A stretch of DNA of 24,226 nucleotides, from NCBI GenBank assembly GCA_009746045.1, contig RPFO01002297.1:1-24226 (forward strand), given 5' to 3'. The translations under genes and the position numbers were made by a program. Positions 1 through 6,741 of the stretch are shown here, one piece after another. Every line of letters begins with the position of its first letter. Within the stretch, counting starts at the first letter, position 1. The DNA comes from Mesostigma viride (lineage: Eukaryota; Streptophyta; Mesostigmatophyceae; Mesostigmatales; Mesostigmataceae). The notes under the pieces are model-generated. The model searched no databases. It was not told the origin of the DNA and saw nothing but the letters and a program-made list of their open reading frames with translations.

Positions 1-38
1 GCTGGGGCACGTTTAACCCTGTCATTGGTATTATACAG

Positions 39-62
39 ATACACAGTTTTTTTTACGAGATC
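39..62 (+). promoter_or_regulatory. AT-rich leader before the first gene
   Basis: The bases before the ATG at 63 contain ATACACAG, a run of eight T and then GAGATCATG. The same order (TACACAG, a short spacer, GATCATG) occurs before the ATGs at 5693 and 6208, where it is much better conserved. I infer a shared promoter or leader element. The similarity here is short and could be chance. Confidence 0.3.
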
Positions 63-392
63 ATGGACCTGCTCGTCATCCCGTGCGACGACCTAGATGT
101 GACGCACGGGTCGTGCGACCCGTGCGCCGTGAGAACGGTTAAGCGAGCGCTGCTGAAAACCGAGCGCCCGGTCCATCGACGTCACTGCGACTCGTGTGGC
201 CTCACGGCGGAGTACAACGGCGAGGCGGAGATCACGGGATCGCCCATCAACGTGCTGGCCAGCTTCGCCTTCCAGATACCCATCTACGGGGACGCGGTGG
301 TGTCGCACGCTACGGACCGGGCGTGGACGCACCACCTGTGCATCCCTACGCCTTCTTCGGTTTCTTGGGGTTCTTCCCGTTCTCCGTGGTGA
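63..392 (+). CDS. Small Cys-rich protein, probable zinc-binding
   Basis: This is a 109-residue protein I do not recognise. Its N-terminal half has two Cys pairs, C18-x2-C21 and C42-x2-C45, with another Cys at residue 8. Four cysteines in that spacing suggest a zinc ribbon or knuckle, which would fit a small nucleic-acid or protein-binding role. No membrane segment or signal peptide is evident. The ATG at 63 follows an AT-rich leader. The last 47 bases overlap the 3' end of the leftward VLTF2-like gene, so the two genes converge. The final 20 or so residues are Ser/Pro/Trp-rich and may be less constrained because of that overlap. Function unknown; confidence rests on the start context and the Cys pattern. 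Confidence 0.55.
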   Translation: MDLLVIPCDDLDVTHGSCDPCAVRTVKRALLKTERPVHRRHCDSCGLTAEYNGEAEITGSPINVLASFAFQIPIYGDAVVSHATDRAWTHHLCIPTPSSVSWGSSRSPW

Positions 393-1082
393 CCACCTTG
401 ACGAACTTGTCCAGCGAGCACTTGGAGTCCACCATGGGTCGCGCCCTCTTCAACGCGAGCGTGCCGGCCGGCTGCTGCGCCTTCTTAACCGGCGCGGGGT
501 TGTCCGGGTCCCGCCTGTAGGTCGCCACCGCGTCTGCCTTCATGGCCCGGGTGACGTCGTTGATCTTCTGCACAAAGTCCGCCTCGGGCAGGAAGTTCAT
601 GGCGAAGGGCGGCTCCTTCAGCATGTGCACCTCGCTGCGACTGCTGGCCCGGAACGCCTCGATGGTCATGGGGCCTCCGAACATCTCGAGGCAGGTCCTC
701 GGGGGGCGGCCGGCACGCCGGGGAAGGGCCTGCCGTGCCTCCCCGCCCTCCACAGCCGCTGCGTCATGAGGAACAGGAGACTCCCGCGGACGCAGGAGGC
801 CGAGCCGCTGTCCTTGAGGTTGTAGGCCTTGACGCAGCTGAACGAGCAGAAGCAGCCCTTGACGACGAACCCGCGACCCTCCTTGTAGCGGATGGGCAGC
901 GGACAGGGCACGGTGTCGAAGGGGTGGCAGCACCACCAGCAGCACAGGTCCGTCCTCTCAGGCCACACCTTCGCGTCCATCATGTCCAGCAGCGGGCGGA
1001 CGTTGTATACGCGGTAGGGGGCGGCGGGCTCCATCTCGGGGCCCACCCCCTCGAACGAGAAGTTGTCCGCGTCGTCCTCCAT
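346..1082 (-). CDS. VLTF2: VLTF2-like late transcription factor, with one apparent frameshift
   Basis: This matches the VLTF2-like family of nucleocytoviruses, which supports transcription of late viral genes. From the ATG at 1082, residues 47-83 form a zinc finger with Cys at 47, 48, 51, 52, 77, 79 and 83, reading CCWWCCHPF and then GCFCSFSCVKAYNL. This is the FCS/MYM-like finger typical of the family. The second family block, PPRTCLEMFGG followed by MTIEAFR, lies downstream in a different frame. The frame changes at a run of six G on the plus strand (701-706); one more base there would make a single chain of about 245 residues, a normal length. The C-terminus is Lys-rich. The gene is last in a leftward cluster with 1086-1823 and 1826-2041. 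The break could be an assembly error, a programmed frameshift or true decay. The intact family blocks on both sides argue against old decay. Confidence 0.85.
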
Positions 1083-1085
1083 CGT

Positions 1086-1823
1086 CTACCCTACCTTGAC
1101 GCCACCTGTTACGAGACACCCCCCGGCCTTCGGGTGGAATAAGAGGCACTCCCCGCTGCCGTAAATCACGCGCATAAACTCGTCCTGCACGTCCGCCTGG
1201 TCGCTGCCGGGCTTGGAGGCGCCCGCGACGATGGCGTCGATGCCTATGTGCCTGATGATGCACCAGATGTACTGGGGCAGGCCGGCGGACGCGTAGAAGT
1301 CTCTGTCGGGCCCGAGGAACGCGGACAGCGCGTCCGTGATGTCCTTGTCGTCCGGATGGGGCGAGCACCTCCCGAGAGTGGCAGACAACACGGCCGTCCT
1401 GTGCCTCTTCCCGGCTTTATCCTCTCCGCGCGGGTGGGCTTCTCCCCAGGGGGGGAACACGATCTCTTTGTCGGGGTGATCCAGGTCGTACGTCACCACG
1501 TACTCGCGACCGCCGTACCCGTACACGACGGACATGGACAGCCTGCGGTGGGCCGCGAAGGCGCACGCCCCCAGCTTATCCAGCAGGGCCGAGGGGGGCA
1601 GCCTCAGGGGCCCTGCGGCACACAGCTCCCGGAACTTGGTGGTGTAAATCCCCCACTCGTCCTCGTGGCTAAGAAAGACCCTCTTGATCAGCAGCGGGCC
1701 CCCCTCTTCGTTCCCCGGCCCTCCCCGCAGCCTCTTCCGCACGCACCTGGCCAGCGCCAGGATGCGAAGGAGCGCCATCCACAGCCACAACTTCACCCAG
1801 GCCGCCACCTCGCGAGGGTCCAT
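1086..1823 (-). CDS. Membrane-anchored conserved virus protein (hypothetical)
   Basis: This is a 245-residue protein starting at the ATG at 1823, three bases after the stop of the upstream gene at 1826; an upstream extension of the frame is only a shadow of that gene. Residues of about 8-25 (WVKLWLWMALLRILAL) form a hydrophobic helix followed by a basic patch (RCVRKRLR), which suggests an N-terminal anchor with the bulk of the protein on one side. Near the C-terminus the block DITDALSAFLGPDRDFY resembles a conserved region I associate with a widespread nucleocytovirus membrane protein (D-[VI]-T ... GP..DFY). That assignment is from memory of the family pattern and is tentative. The gene ends four bases before the VLTF2-like start, so the cluster is probably transcribed together or closely spaced. 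Confidence 0.75.
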   Translation of the reverse strand: MDPREVAAWVKLWLWMALLRILALARCVRKRLRGGPGNEEGGPLLIKRVFLSHEDEWGIYTTKFRELCAAGPLRLPPSALLDKLGACAFAAHRRLSMSVVYGYGGREYVVTYDLDHPDKEIVFPPWGEAHPRGEDKAGKRHRTAVLSATLGRCSPHPDDKDITDALSAFLGPDRDFYASAGLPQYIWCIIRHIGIDAIVAGASKPGSDQADVQDEFMRVIYGSGECLLFHPKAGGCLVTGGVKVG

Positions 1824-1825
1824 GT

Positions 1826-2041
1826 TTAGTCTTCCTTGAGAGCATATTTTAGCTCCTGAGAACGCACCTTGCGCTTGTCCGTGCTGTAGTGCTCGCGCAG
1901 GTACTTGTTCAGATATTCTGGCTCCTCGTCGCCCCCCGCGGCCGTGGCGGGCGGCTTGGCAGGTTCCGCGTCCGAGCCGGGCGGCTCCTTCTTGGCGGGC
2001 TGCTTCTTGGCGGTGAAGTCGTCGTACCACGCGTCTTCCAT
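1826..2041 (-). CDS. Small charged hypothetical protein
   Basis: This is a 71-residue protein rich in Lys, Glu, Pro and Ala, with no recognised domain. The middle is low-complexity (PAKPPATAAGGDEEPEYL) and the C-terminus is basic with alternating charge (DKRKVRSQELKYALKED), so it may be largely disordered. It begins at the ATG at 2041 and its stop lies three bases before the ATG of the membrane protein, which is the main argument for a real gene. It heads the leftward cluster and faces the Bro-N gene across a 271-base AT-rich gap. Function unknown. Confidence 0.6.
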   Translation of the reverse strand: MEDAWYDDFTAKKQPAKKEPPGSDAEPAKPPATAAGGDEEPEYLNKYLREHYSTDKRKVRSQELKYALKED

Positions 2042-2312
2042 GGTCAGTCAGTCGTACCAAGGGCGGCCACATTATTCCCCGACGAAACGCATGACCGGAA
2101 GTGGTTACTCTCCGTTTACACTTGCAATTAAGTTAAACAGCCAGCCAAATAAAGTTAAGCTCGCGTGGTGAGTATAAGTATCCGCAGTCCACCCTCTTCA
2201 CCATACGCAACTCCGACTAGGGCGCAAGATTGTTCGGGACAAACGACCCGAGCGTCCGCAGGTGCGTTAACCCACAGCAAAATTTGCCCGAGGACAGTAG
2301 CCAACGTCCACG
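2042..2312. promoter_or_regulatory. Divergent intergenic region upstream of the Bro-N gene
   Basis: This 271-base gap separates the leftward cluster from the first Bro-N gene. Its middle is AT-rich (around 2115-2160), unlike the GC-rich genes, so it probably holds promoters for both directions. The last 100 bases or so resemble the bases before the second Bro-N gene (12310-12408): both have CCCGAG, then GTCC, then a GGTGCG-like block, an AATTT-containing stretch and GTCCAC directly before the ATG. The leader therefore appears to have been duplicated with the gene. Confidence 0.5.
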
Positions 2313-3161
2313 ATGTCCTCGGTGATCCGCTACCTGACCCCCGCAGACGGGGCTGAGGAGGACCCGCAATTCAGCGGCAAGATCCGCGTGACGGACGATG
2401 GCAGAATGTCAGTCTTTGACGCGATGGCCGTGATTGGTATGTCACAGCCCAAAGTGTACTGGTTACGCCTTGGAAAAGACCATCCAGAGGTGGTTACAGC
2501 CTGTAACCACTTCAAATTCCCCGGTGCTGGCCAGCGAAACACGCCCGTGACCGACCGCGAGGGGATGACCAAGATCATAATGCTGCTCCCCGGCAAGATT
2601 GCTGCCAAGTTCCGGGACAAGGTGGCGGTGTTGCTGGAGCGCTACCTGGAGGCGGACCGCTCGCTGGCCGAGGACATCCTGAGGCGGGCGGACGTGAAGG
2701 ATGGCGCCATCGCCAACCTGGTGGATCACCCCCGCATCCGCAGCTGTCTGGCCACCAAGAGGCTGAACGGGTGCATCAAGGAGTACTCGGACAATCACAA
2801 GGGATGCGGGGTGCTGTACCCCGCGGTGCACGACATCAACAACCTGGCGGTGACCGGCAAGACCGCCAAGGAGCTGAAGACGCTCCATTCCTCTCGTGCC
2901 GGGTCCTCCCGCGACTTGGAAACCGAGTCCCAGCTGGCCGCCATGTATTTTCTGCAGATCCGGGAGGCAGAGAAGCTAAAGGCCGACTCCCAGCTCAACC
3001 CCGTGGAGGTGGCCAAGAGGACGCGTGACATGTTTGAACCCGTGTTCAGGGCAGACGGTCTGCATGACGCCGTGGCTGACGTCGGTCGCGTCAAGGAGAA
3101 CGCGAAGGTAATGCGCCTCAATCAGAGGGCGGACAGGGTGGCCAGGATCGCGAATGAATAA
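2313..3161 (+). CDS. Bro-N/MSV199-type DNA-binding protein, copy 1
   Basis: This is a 282-residue protein resembling the Bro-N/MSV199 group of putative DNA-binding regulators common in large DNA viruses and phage antirepressors. It starts SVIRYLTPADGAEEDP; a Bro-N-like part (about 25-115) contains MSVFDAMAVIG, FKFPGAGQR, TPVTDREGM and IIMLLPGKIAAKFRDKV, followed by LLERYLEADRSLAEDILRRA. A downstream block (about 165-200) reads INNLAVTGKTAKELK, and the C-terminus is charged and helical. A paralogue lies at 12409-13287. The first 28 codons are almost identical at the DNA level, while residues 31-70 have diverged strongly, exactly where the recognition helices would be expected. Expected role: DNA binding in the nucleus or virus factory, target unknown. 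Confidence 0.8.
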   Translation: MSSVIRYLTPADGAEEDPQFSGKIRVTDDGRMSVFDAMAVIGMSQPKVYWLRLGKDHPEVVTACNHFKFPGAGQRNTPVTDREGMTKIIMLLPGKIAAKFRDKVAVLLERYLEADRSLAEDILRRADVKDGAIANLVDHPRIRSCLATKRLNGCIKEYSDNHKGCGVLYPAVHDINNLAVTGKTAKELKTLHSSRAGSSRDLETESQLAAMYFLQIREAEKLKADSQLNPVEVAKRTRDMFEPVFRADGLHDAVADVGRVKENAKVMRLNQRADRVARIANE

Positions 3162-3257
3162 CTCAACATTTTAATACACTTTACTCCTTCAACTGTTATA
3201 ATGATGACAAACACGAGCACGCTCCCTAAAATCTCAATCTAAAGTACAGTAACGACG

Positions 3258-4436
3258 ATGGCGCTCGTAATCCATCCCTATCGGACGGAGGGGCAGTGCA
3301 TGGAAGAGTGCATGCTCAAGTGCCGGCCCAAGAACAAAAAGGTGTACTTCACGTATCCCGAGGACGAGGAGGAAGTGCCCGTCTACTCCGCTCCTCCCGA
3401 GGAGCCCGCGCGGAGGGAGAGGAAGAAGAAGAAGAAGAAGAAGAAGATCGCGCCGCCCCCACCGCCACCGCCACCTCCGCCACCGCCGCCTCCCCCGGCC
3501 CCGACCAAGAAGAAACGCTCCAAGGACCGTGTCACCCCCACCGCGCACCTGCACGTCCCGCAGACGTCCCCCCCTTCCGACGGGGTGTATCCCCCGCACC
3601 CCCGCAAGGGCGTGGACAAACCGTTTTACTTCCTGACGCAGCGGGGGGAGGAGATCGCGTACAAACGCCCCTCGAGAGGCGACGGCAACTGCTTTTACTA
3701 CTCGTTGCTGCTCGGTAAGGCGCTACAGTTCGGAATTCCCATCACGGCCGACGAGCTAGCGGCAGCCACGCGGCAATTGCGAAAGGAGTTGCGCGCCAAC
3801 CTGCGCCGGTACCTGTCCTTGGGGCTTCACGGTATCCCGACAGACTTCACAGCCTCCGAAATCAAGCAGATCGATAACGACCTGCGCGGTAAGAACTACG
3901 CGACCGATGACATCATGAGGCTGGCCGCGCACCACACGGGGACCGACATATACAACCTGTCCGTGATGACGGTAGAAAAGCCGTTCCGCCACAAAATGAT
4001 CGTGGAGAGCGAAATCCTGGCGTCCGGGGACGAGCCGGGAGGGAGGAGGACCCGCGCCCCTCCGGTGTACATCCTGCACAACGGCACCGATCACTGGGAC
4101 GCGCTCATCCCGTCCGCTCTTGGAGGGACGCACACGGTCCGCGACGTTCGACTGTCTCGTCAGCGCGCCACGGGCGCCGCGCGCGCCACGAGCGGCATCG
4201 AACGCCTCGACGCGGAGATAGAGAGGAGCCGGAGGAGGATACGGCACATCCGGGCGCTCCGTGACGCCGCGATCCGCCAGCGGAACGCCCTGCCCCACGG
4301 GGACCCCCGTCGGGCGGCCATCAACGACATGCTGGCCCGAGCGGCCGCCACCCTGCGCGAATCCATGCTTCGGTTGCAGACCCTGTACCAGCGAAGGGAC
4401 GCCCTGTCTCGCGAGGCCCGCCGCAGGCCCCTTTAG
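3258..4436 (+). CDS. OTU-family cysteine protease (deubiquitinase-like) with poly-Lys and poly-Pro linker
   Basis: This is a 392-residue protein with an OTU fold core. OTU enzymes remove ubiquitin or ubiquitin-like chains, and viruses use them to alter host ubiquitin signalling. The catalytic block is RGDGNCFYYSLL with D142 and the probable nucleophile C145; the probable catalytic His is H279 in DHWDAL. Both are in the correct order and spacing for OTU. Residues of about 55-90 hold a run of eight or so Lys directly followed by about 15 Pro, then a second basic patch. That looks like a flexible arm and possible nuclear-localisation or RNA/DNA-binding segment. The C-terminal 80 residues are Arg-rich and predicted coiled coil (ERLDAEIERSRRRIRHIRAL). 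The gene stands alone, rightward, between the Bro-N protein and the desulfurase. Substrate specificity cannot be read from sequence. Confidence 0.88.
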   Translation: MALVIHPYRTEGQCMEECMLKCRPKNKKVYFTYPEDEEEVPVYSAPPEEPARRERKKKKKKKKIAPPPPPPPPPPPPPPPAPTKKKRSKDRVTPTAHLHVPQTSPPSDGVYPPHPRKGVDKPFYFLTQRGEEIAYKRPSRGDGNCFYYSLLLGKALQFGIPITADELAAATRQLRKELRANLRRYLSLGLHGIPTDFTASEIKQIDNDLRGKNYATDDIMRLAAHHTGTDIYNLSVMTVEKPFRHKMIVESEILASGDEPGGRRTRAPPVYILHNGTDHWDALIPSALGGTHTVRDVRLSRQRATGAARATSGIERLDAEIERSRRRIRHIRALRDAAIRQRNALPHGDPRRAAINDMLARAAATLRESMLRLQTLYQRRDALSREARRRPL

Positions 4437-4492
4437 AGGCACTCCATCCCCCCTTTTGTCTGGCCTATACTACAAAGCAACACAGCGACCCC

Positions 4493-5638
4493 ATGGCGGG
4501 CAAGAAACACATCGTGTACCTGGACAACAACAGCACGACCAAACCGCACGCGGAGGTGGCCGAGGTGATGAAGTCGACGGCCCTGTCCCTGTACGGCAAC
4601 GCGTCTAGCTCGCACGTTGGCGGGCGGCAGGCGCGGAAGGTGATCGACGACTCGCGCGCGCTCATAGCCCGGCGACTGGGCGTGAAGCCCGAGGGCGTGA
4701 TATTCACGGCGGGGGCGACCGAGTCCAACAACCTGCTGCTGAGCGGGTTCATGGAGCGGCACGGGGGCAAGGGCGTGGTGCTGACCACGCGCATCGAGCA
4801 CCCCAGCATCACGCAGCCCTTGAAGCACCTGGCGAAGGCGTCCCGGGGCGCCATCAAGGTGGTGTGGCTGCCCGTGGACCGCGAGGGGTTCGTGCGCATG
4901 GACAAGGTGCGGGAGGCCATGACCCAGCACAGGGGCAGGGTGAAGCTGGTGGCGGTCATCTACGGCAACAACGAGATCGGCACCATCCAGGACTTCGGGG
5001 CCCTGCGGCGGGCGGTGGGCAAGGACGTGCACATCCACGCGGACACCACGCAGGTGGCGGGCAAGGACCTGATACGGGACCAGCGGTTCATGAACAGCTT
5101 CACGCTGTCCGGTCACAAGATCCACGGGGTGAAGGGGGTGGGCGCGCTTGTGATCCGCGACGACGTCCATTGCATCTCCCCGCTGATGTACGGCGGCGGG
5201 CAGGAGGGCGGCATGCGGCCCGGGACCGAGAGCCCCCCGCTGATCGCCAGCCTGGCGAAGGCGGTGGACATGAACATGAGCCCGGCGGGTCGCCGCAAGT
5301 GGCGCGGGGTGAGGGCGCTGAGGGACGCGGCCAGGGAGGAGCTGGAGGCGCTGGGGGCGGTGTTCAACGGGCCGGCGGACCCCGCGAGGCGCATGGACAA
5401 CATCGTGAGTTTCAGCCTGCCCGGGACGGACGCGCGCGAGGTGGTGAAGAAACTGTCCCGCAGCGGGATCTGCGCGAACGTCGGCAGCGCGTGCTCTAGG
5501 GGCAAACGCAGCAAGGTGCTGCAGGCCATCGGGGTGCCGCGGGAGGTGGAGGCCGGGACCATCCGCATCGGTTTCTCGGTCTACAACACCGCGGCGGACG
5601 TGCGCAGGCTGATGGAGTGCCTGAAGAAGATGCACTAA
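4493..5638 (+). CDS. nifS: NifS/IscS-like cysteine desulfurase (class V aminotransferase fold)
   Basis: This is a full-length 381-residue PLP enzyme that would release sulfur from L-cysteine as a persulfide, leaving alanine. Motifs appear in family order: YLDNNSTTKPH at the N-terminus, GATESNN, RIEHPSI, IYGNNEIGTIQD, HADTTQVAGKD, the PLP-lysine block SGHKIHGVKGVGAL with K209, GGGQEGGMRPGTE, and the active-site cysteine loop NVGSACSRG with C334. All key residues are present, so it is probably active. NifS-like genes occur in some nucleocytoviruses (African swine fever virus has one, reported as divergent); retention of every motif here is notable. No scaffold protein (IscU-like) or tRNA thiolation gene is visible in the window, so the sulfur acceptor is unknown. 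A TATAC-like sequence lies about 25 bases before the ATG. Confidence 0.95.
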   Translation: MAGKKHIVYLDNNSTTKPHAEVAEVMKSTALSLYGNASSSHVGGRQARKVIDDSRALIARRLGVKPEGVIFTAGATESNNLLLSGFMERHGGKGVVLTTRIEHPSITQPLKHLAKASRGAIKVVWLPVDREGFVRMDKVREAMTQHRGRVKLVAVIYGNNEIGTIQDFGALRRAVGKDVHIHADTTQVAGKDLIRDQRFMNSFTLSGHKIHGVKGVGALVIRDDVHCISPLMYGGGQEGGMRPGTESPPLIASLAKAVDMNMSPAGRRKWRGVRALRDAAREELEALGAVFNGPADPARRMDNIVSFSLPGTDAREVVKKLSRSGICANVGSACSRGKRSKVLQAIGVPREVEAGTIRIGFSVYNTAADVRRLMECLKKMH

Positions 5639-5672
5639 AATATACGTCCACGGAAAAAAATCGAGGCACTAA

Positions 5673-5705
5673 GTACACAGACACTCGCGATCATGAGGTG
5701 CAAGT
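5673..5705 (+). promoter_or_regulatory. Repeated leader and start element, copy A
   Basis: These 33 bases run from GTACACAGACAC through GCGATC to the ATG at 5693 and its first four codons. They match 6188-6220 at 31 of 33 positions. An A-rich stretch (AAAAAAA) precedes both copies by about 15 bases. A conserved block spanning a start codon suggests duplication of a promoter plus gene start. Confidence 0.65.
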
Positions 5706-6166
5706 CCACGACCGTATCGGGTTCGAGGTGCCGCAACGAGGGCGCGCACGGAGGGGCGCACTGCGCGGCCCACAGGCGGAAGAGGGGCGCGGGGGGGAAG
5801 GCCCGCAGGCCCGCCAGGCGCACGCACGCGGCCAGGGCGTACATGTGGACCGCCGACGACATGAAGATCGACCAGCCGCCCACTACGTGGTCGTGGGACT
5901 GGTTCGCGGACTGGTTGCCTTGGAGAAACCAAGCCTATGTACCTGACGCGGCTTTGCCACCCATGACACAAGCAGGGCTGAACGCTCAGAAAGCCAGATA
6001 CAACACCCTAGCTGGTCGAGCGAGAAACCACTTCCAAGCGGGCACGAAATCACGTGCAGACCTCGCAATCGTTGATGCGCGTTTAGCGGAAGCAAAGGAG
6101 CACATAGAAGACGGCTATCCTACCCTTGCCAGGGCTAAGTTGGACGCGGCCGCTGCTCTCCTGTGA
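5693..6166 (+). CDS. Small protein with N-terminal Cys3-His zinc-binding motif
   Basis: This is a 157-residue protein. Its first 30 residues follow the pattern C3-x9-C13-x10-C24-x2-H27 (RCKSTTVSGSRC then CAAH), a small treble-like zinc motif seen in many phage and virus proteins where an RCK.T..G..C stretch is followed by C..H. A strongly basic segment follows (about 28-45), suggesting nucleic-acid contact. The middle has a Trp-rich patch (TWSWDWFADWLPW). The C-terminal 65 residues are alanine-rich and helical (ARLAEAKEHIEDGYPTLARAK). The start is fixed by the repeated leader and by the Cys motif beginning at residue 3. Base composition becomes less GC-rich after about 5930, so the two halves may have different origins. 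Function unknown. Confidence 0.65.
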   Translation: MRCKSTTVSGSRCRNEGAHGGAHCAAHRRKRGAGGKARRPARRTHAARAYMWTADDMKIDQPPTTWSWDWFADWLPWRNQAYVPDAALPPMTQAGLNAQKARYNTLAGRARNHFQAGTKSRADLAIVDARLAEAKEHIEDGYPTLARAKLDAAAALL

Positions 6167-6187
6167 TTTAAAAAAAAATGCAATTAG

Positions 6188-6220
6188 GTACACAGACACG
6201 CGCGATCATGAAGTGCAAGT
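6188..6220 (+). promoter_or_regulatory. Repeated leader and start element, copy B, leading to a four-codon stub
   Basis: This is the second copy of the 33-base leader. It contains an ATG at 6208, but the reading frame ends after four codons (Met-Lys-Cys-Lys-stop, 6208-6222). The first four residues almost repeat the start of the preceding zinc-binding protein. The copy may serve only as a promoter for the gene at 6321, be a remnant of a duplicated gene, or encode a minimal upstream ORF. Confidence 0.6.
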
Positions 6221-6320
6221 GAGCGATAGATGCCACGGAGACCCGCGCACGGGTTTCCACCAAGGTAGCGCGCCCATCGTGTGGGTAATATCCCGCGAGC
6301 GTTACGGAGAGACTGCGGGG

Positions 6321-6692
6321 ATGTACGTGCGGCGTGCGTGCGAGCGGGCGGGCGTGAGGGGCCGGAGGGAGGCGGCGAGGCTGATGGACCTGTACATGGT
6401 GCGCACGTGCGCGTGGGCGGGCGACATGGTGCTGGTGATATCGCGCGTGGCCTACATGGAGGACGAGGACCTGCTGGCCGAGATACTCGAGCGCTACAAC
6501 GGGCGCGGGGGCTACCTGAACGCCGTCGACGAGATCGTCGCGAACGGTCCGCGCGAGCGGCCCGCGCGCCCCTCCCTGCCCCCGCCCCCCGCTCCTACTC
6601 CCACCCCACCCCCCTCCCTACTCACGCTGTGTTATCGCGCGCTGTCCACCGCGGACATGGCGAGTGCGAGACAAATGCTGACATTTCCTTAA
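6321..6692 (+). CDS. Hypothetical protein with proline-rich linker
   Basis: This is a 123-residue hypothetical protein. I chose the ATG at 6321 because the same frame is open back to 6126 but has no other ATG downstream of the repeated leader at 6188-6220, and its upstream part overlaps the preceding gene. Use of an earlier non-ATG start is possible, since the open stretch from about 6220 also looks protein-like. Residues of about 1-75 look globular and helical (RRACERAGVRGRREAARLMD and then YMEDEDLLAEILERYNGRGG). A linker rich in Pro follows (PPPPAPTPTPPPS), then a short C-terminal helix. No known domain is recognised. It converges with the leftward orphan at 6742. Confidence 0.5.
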   Translation: MYVRRACERAGVRGRREAARLMDLYMVRTCAWAGDMVLVISRVAYMEDEDLLAEILERYNGRGGYLNAVDEIVANGPRERPARPSLPPPPAPTPTPPPSLLTLCYRALSTADMASARQMLTFP

Positions 6693-6725
6693 AAAATAGA
6701 GATGGTCCATCGATATATATACACA

Positions 6726-6731
6726 AATAAA
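6726..6731 (+). terminator. AATAAA polyadenylation-like signal
   Basis: AATAAA lies 34 bases after the stop of the gene ending at 6692, in an AT-rich gap of 49 bases between two convergent genes. This position fits 3'-end formation. It is a short motif, so the call is weak. Confidence 0.35.
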
Positions 6732-6741
6732 GGAAAACCGA

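Noticed and set aside
4433-5635. 400-codon antisense frame across the desulfurase gene
   Set aside because: Typical antisense shadow in GC-rich DNA; the sense strand carries a full enzyme with all motifs.
6126-6320. Upstream extension of the 6321 gene to the ATG at 6126
   Set aside because: That ATG lies inside the preceding gene and before the repeated leader; the extension encodes the leader itself.
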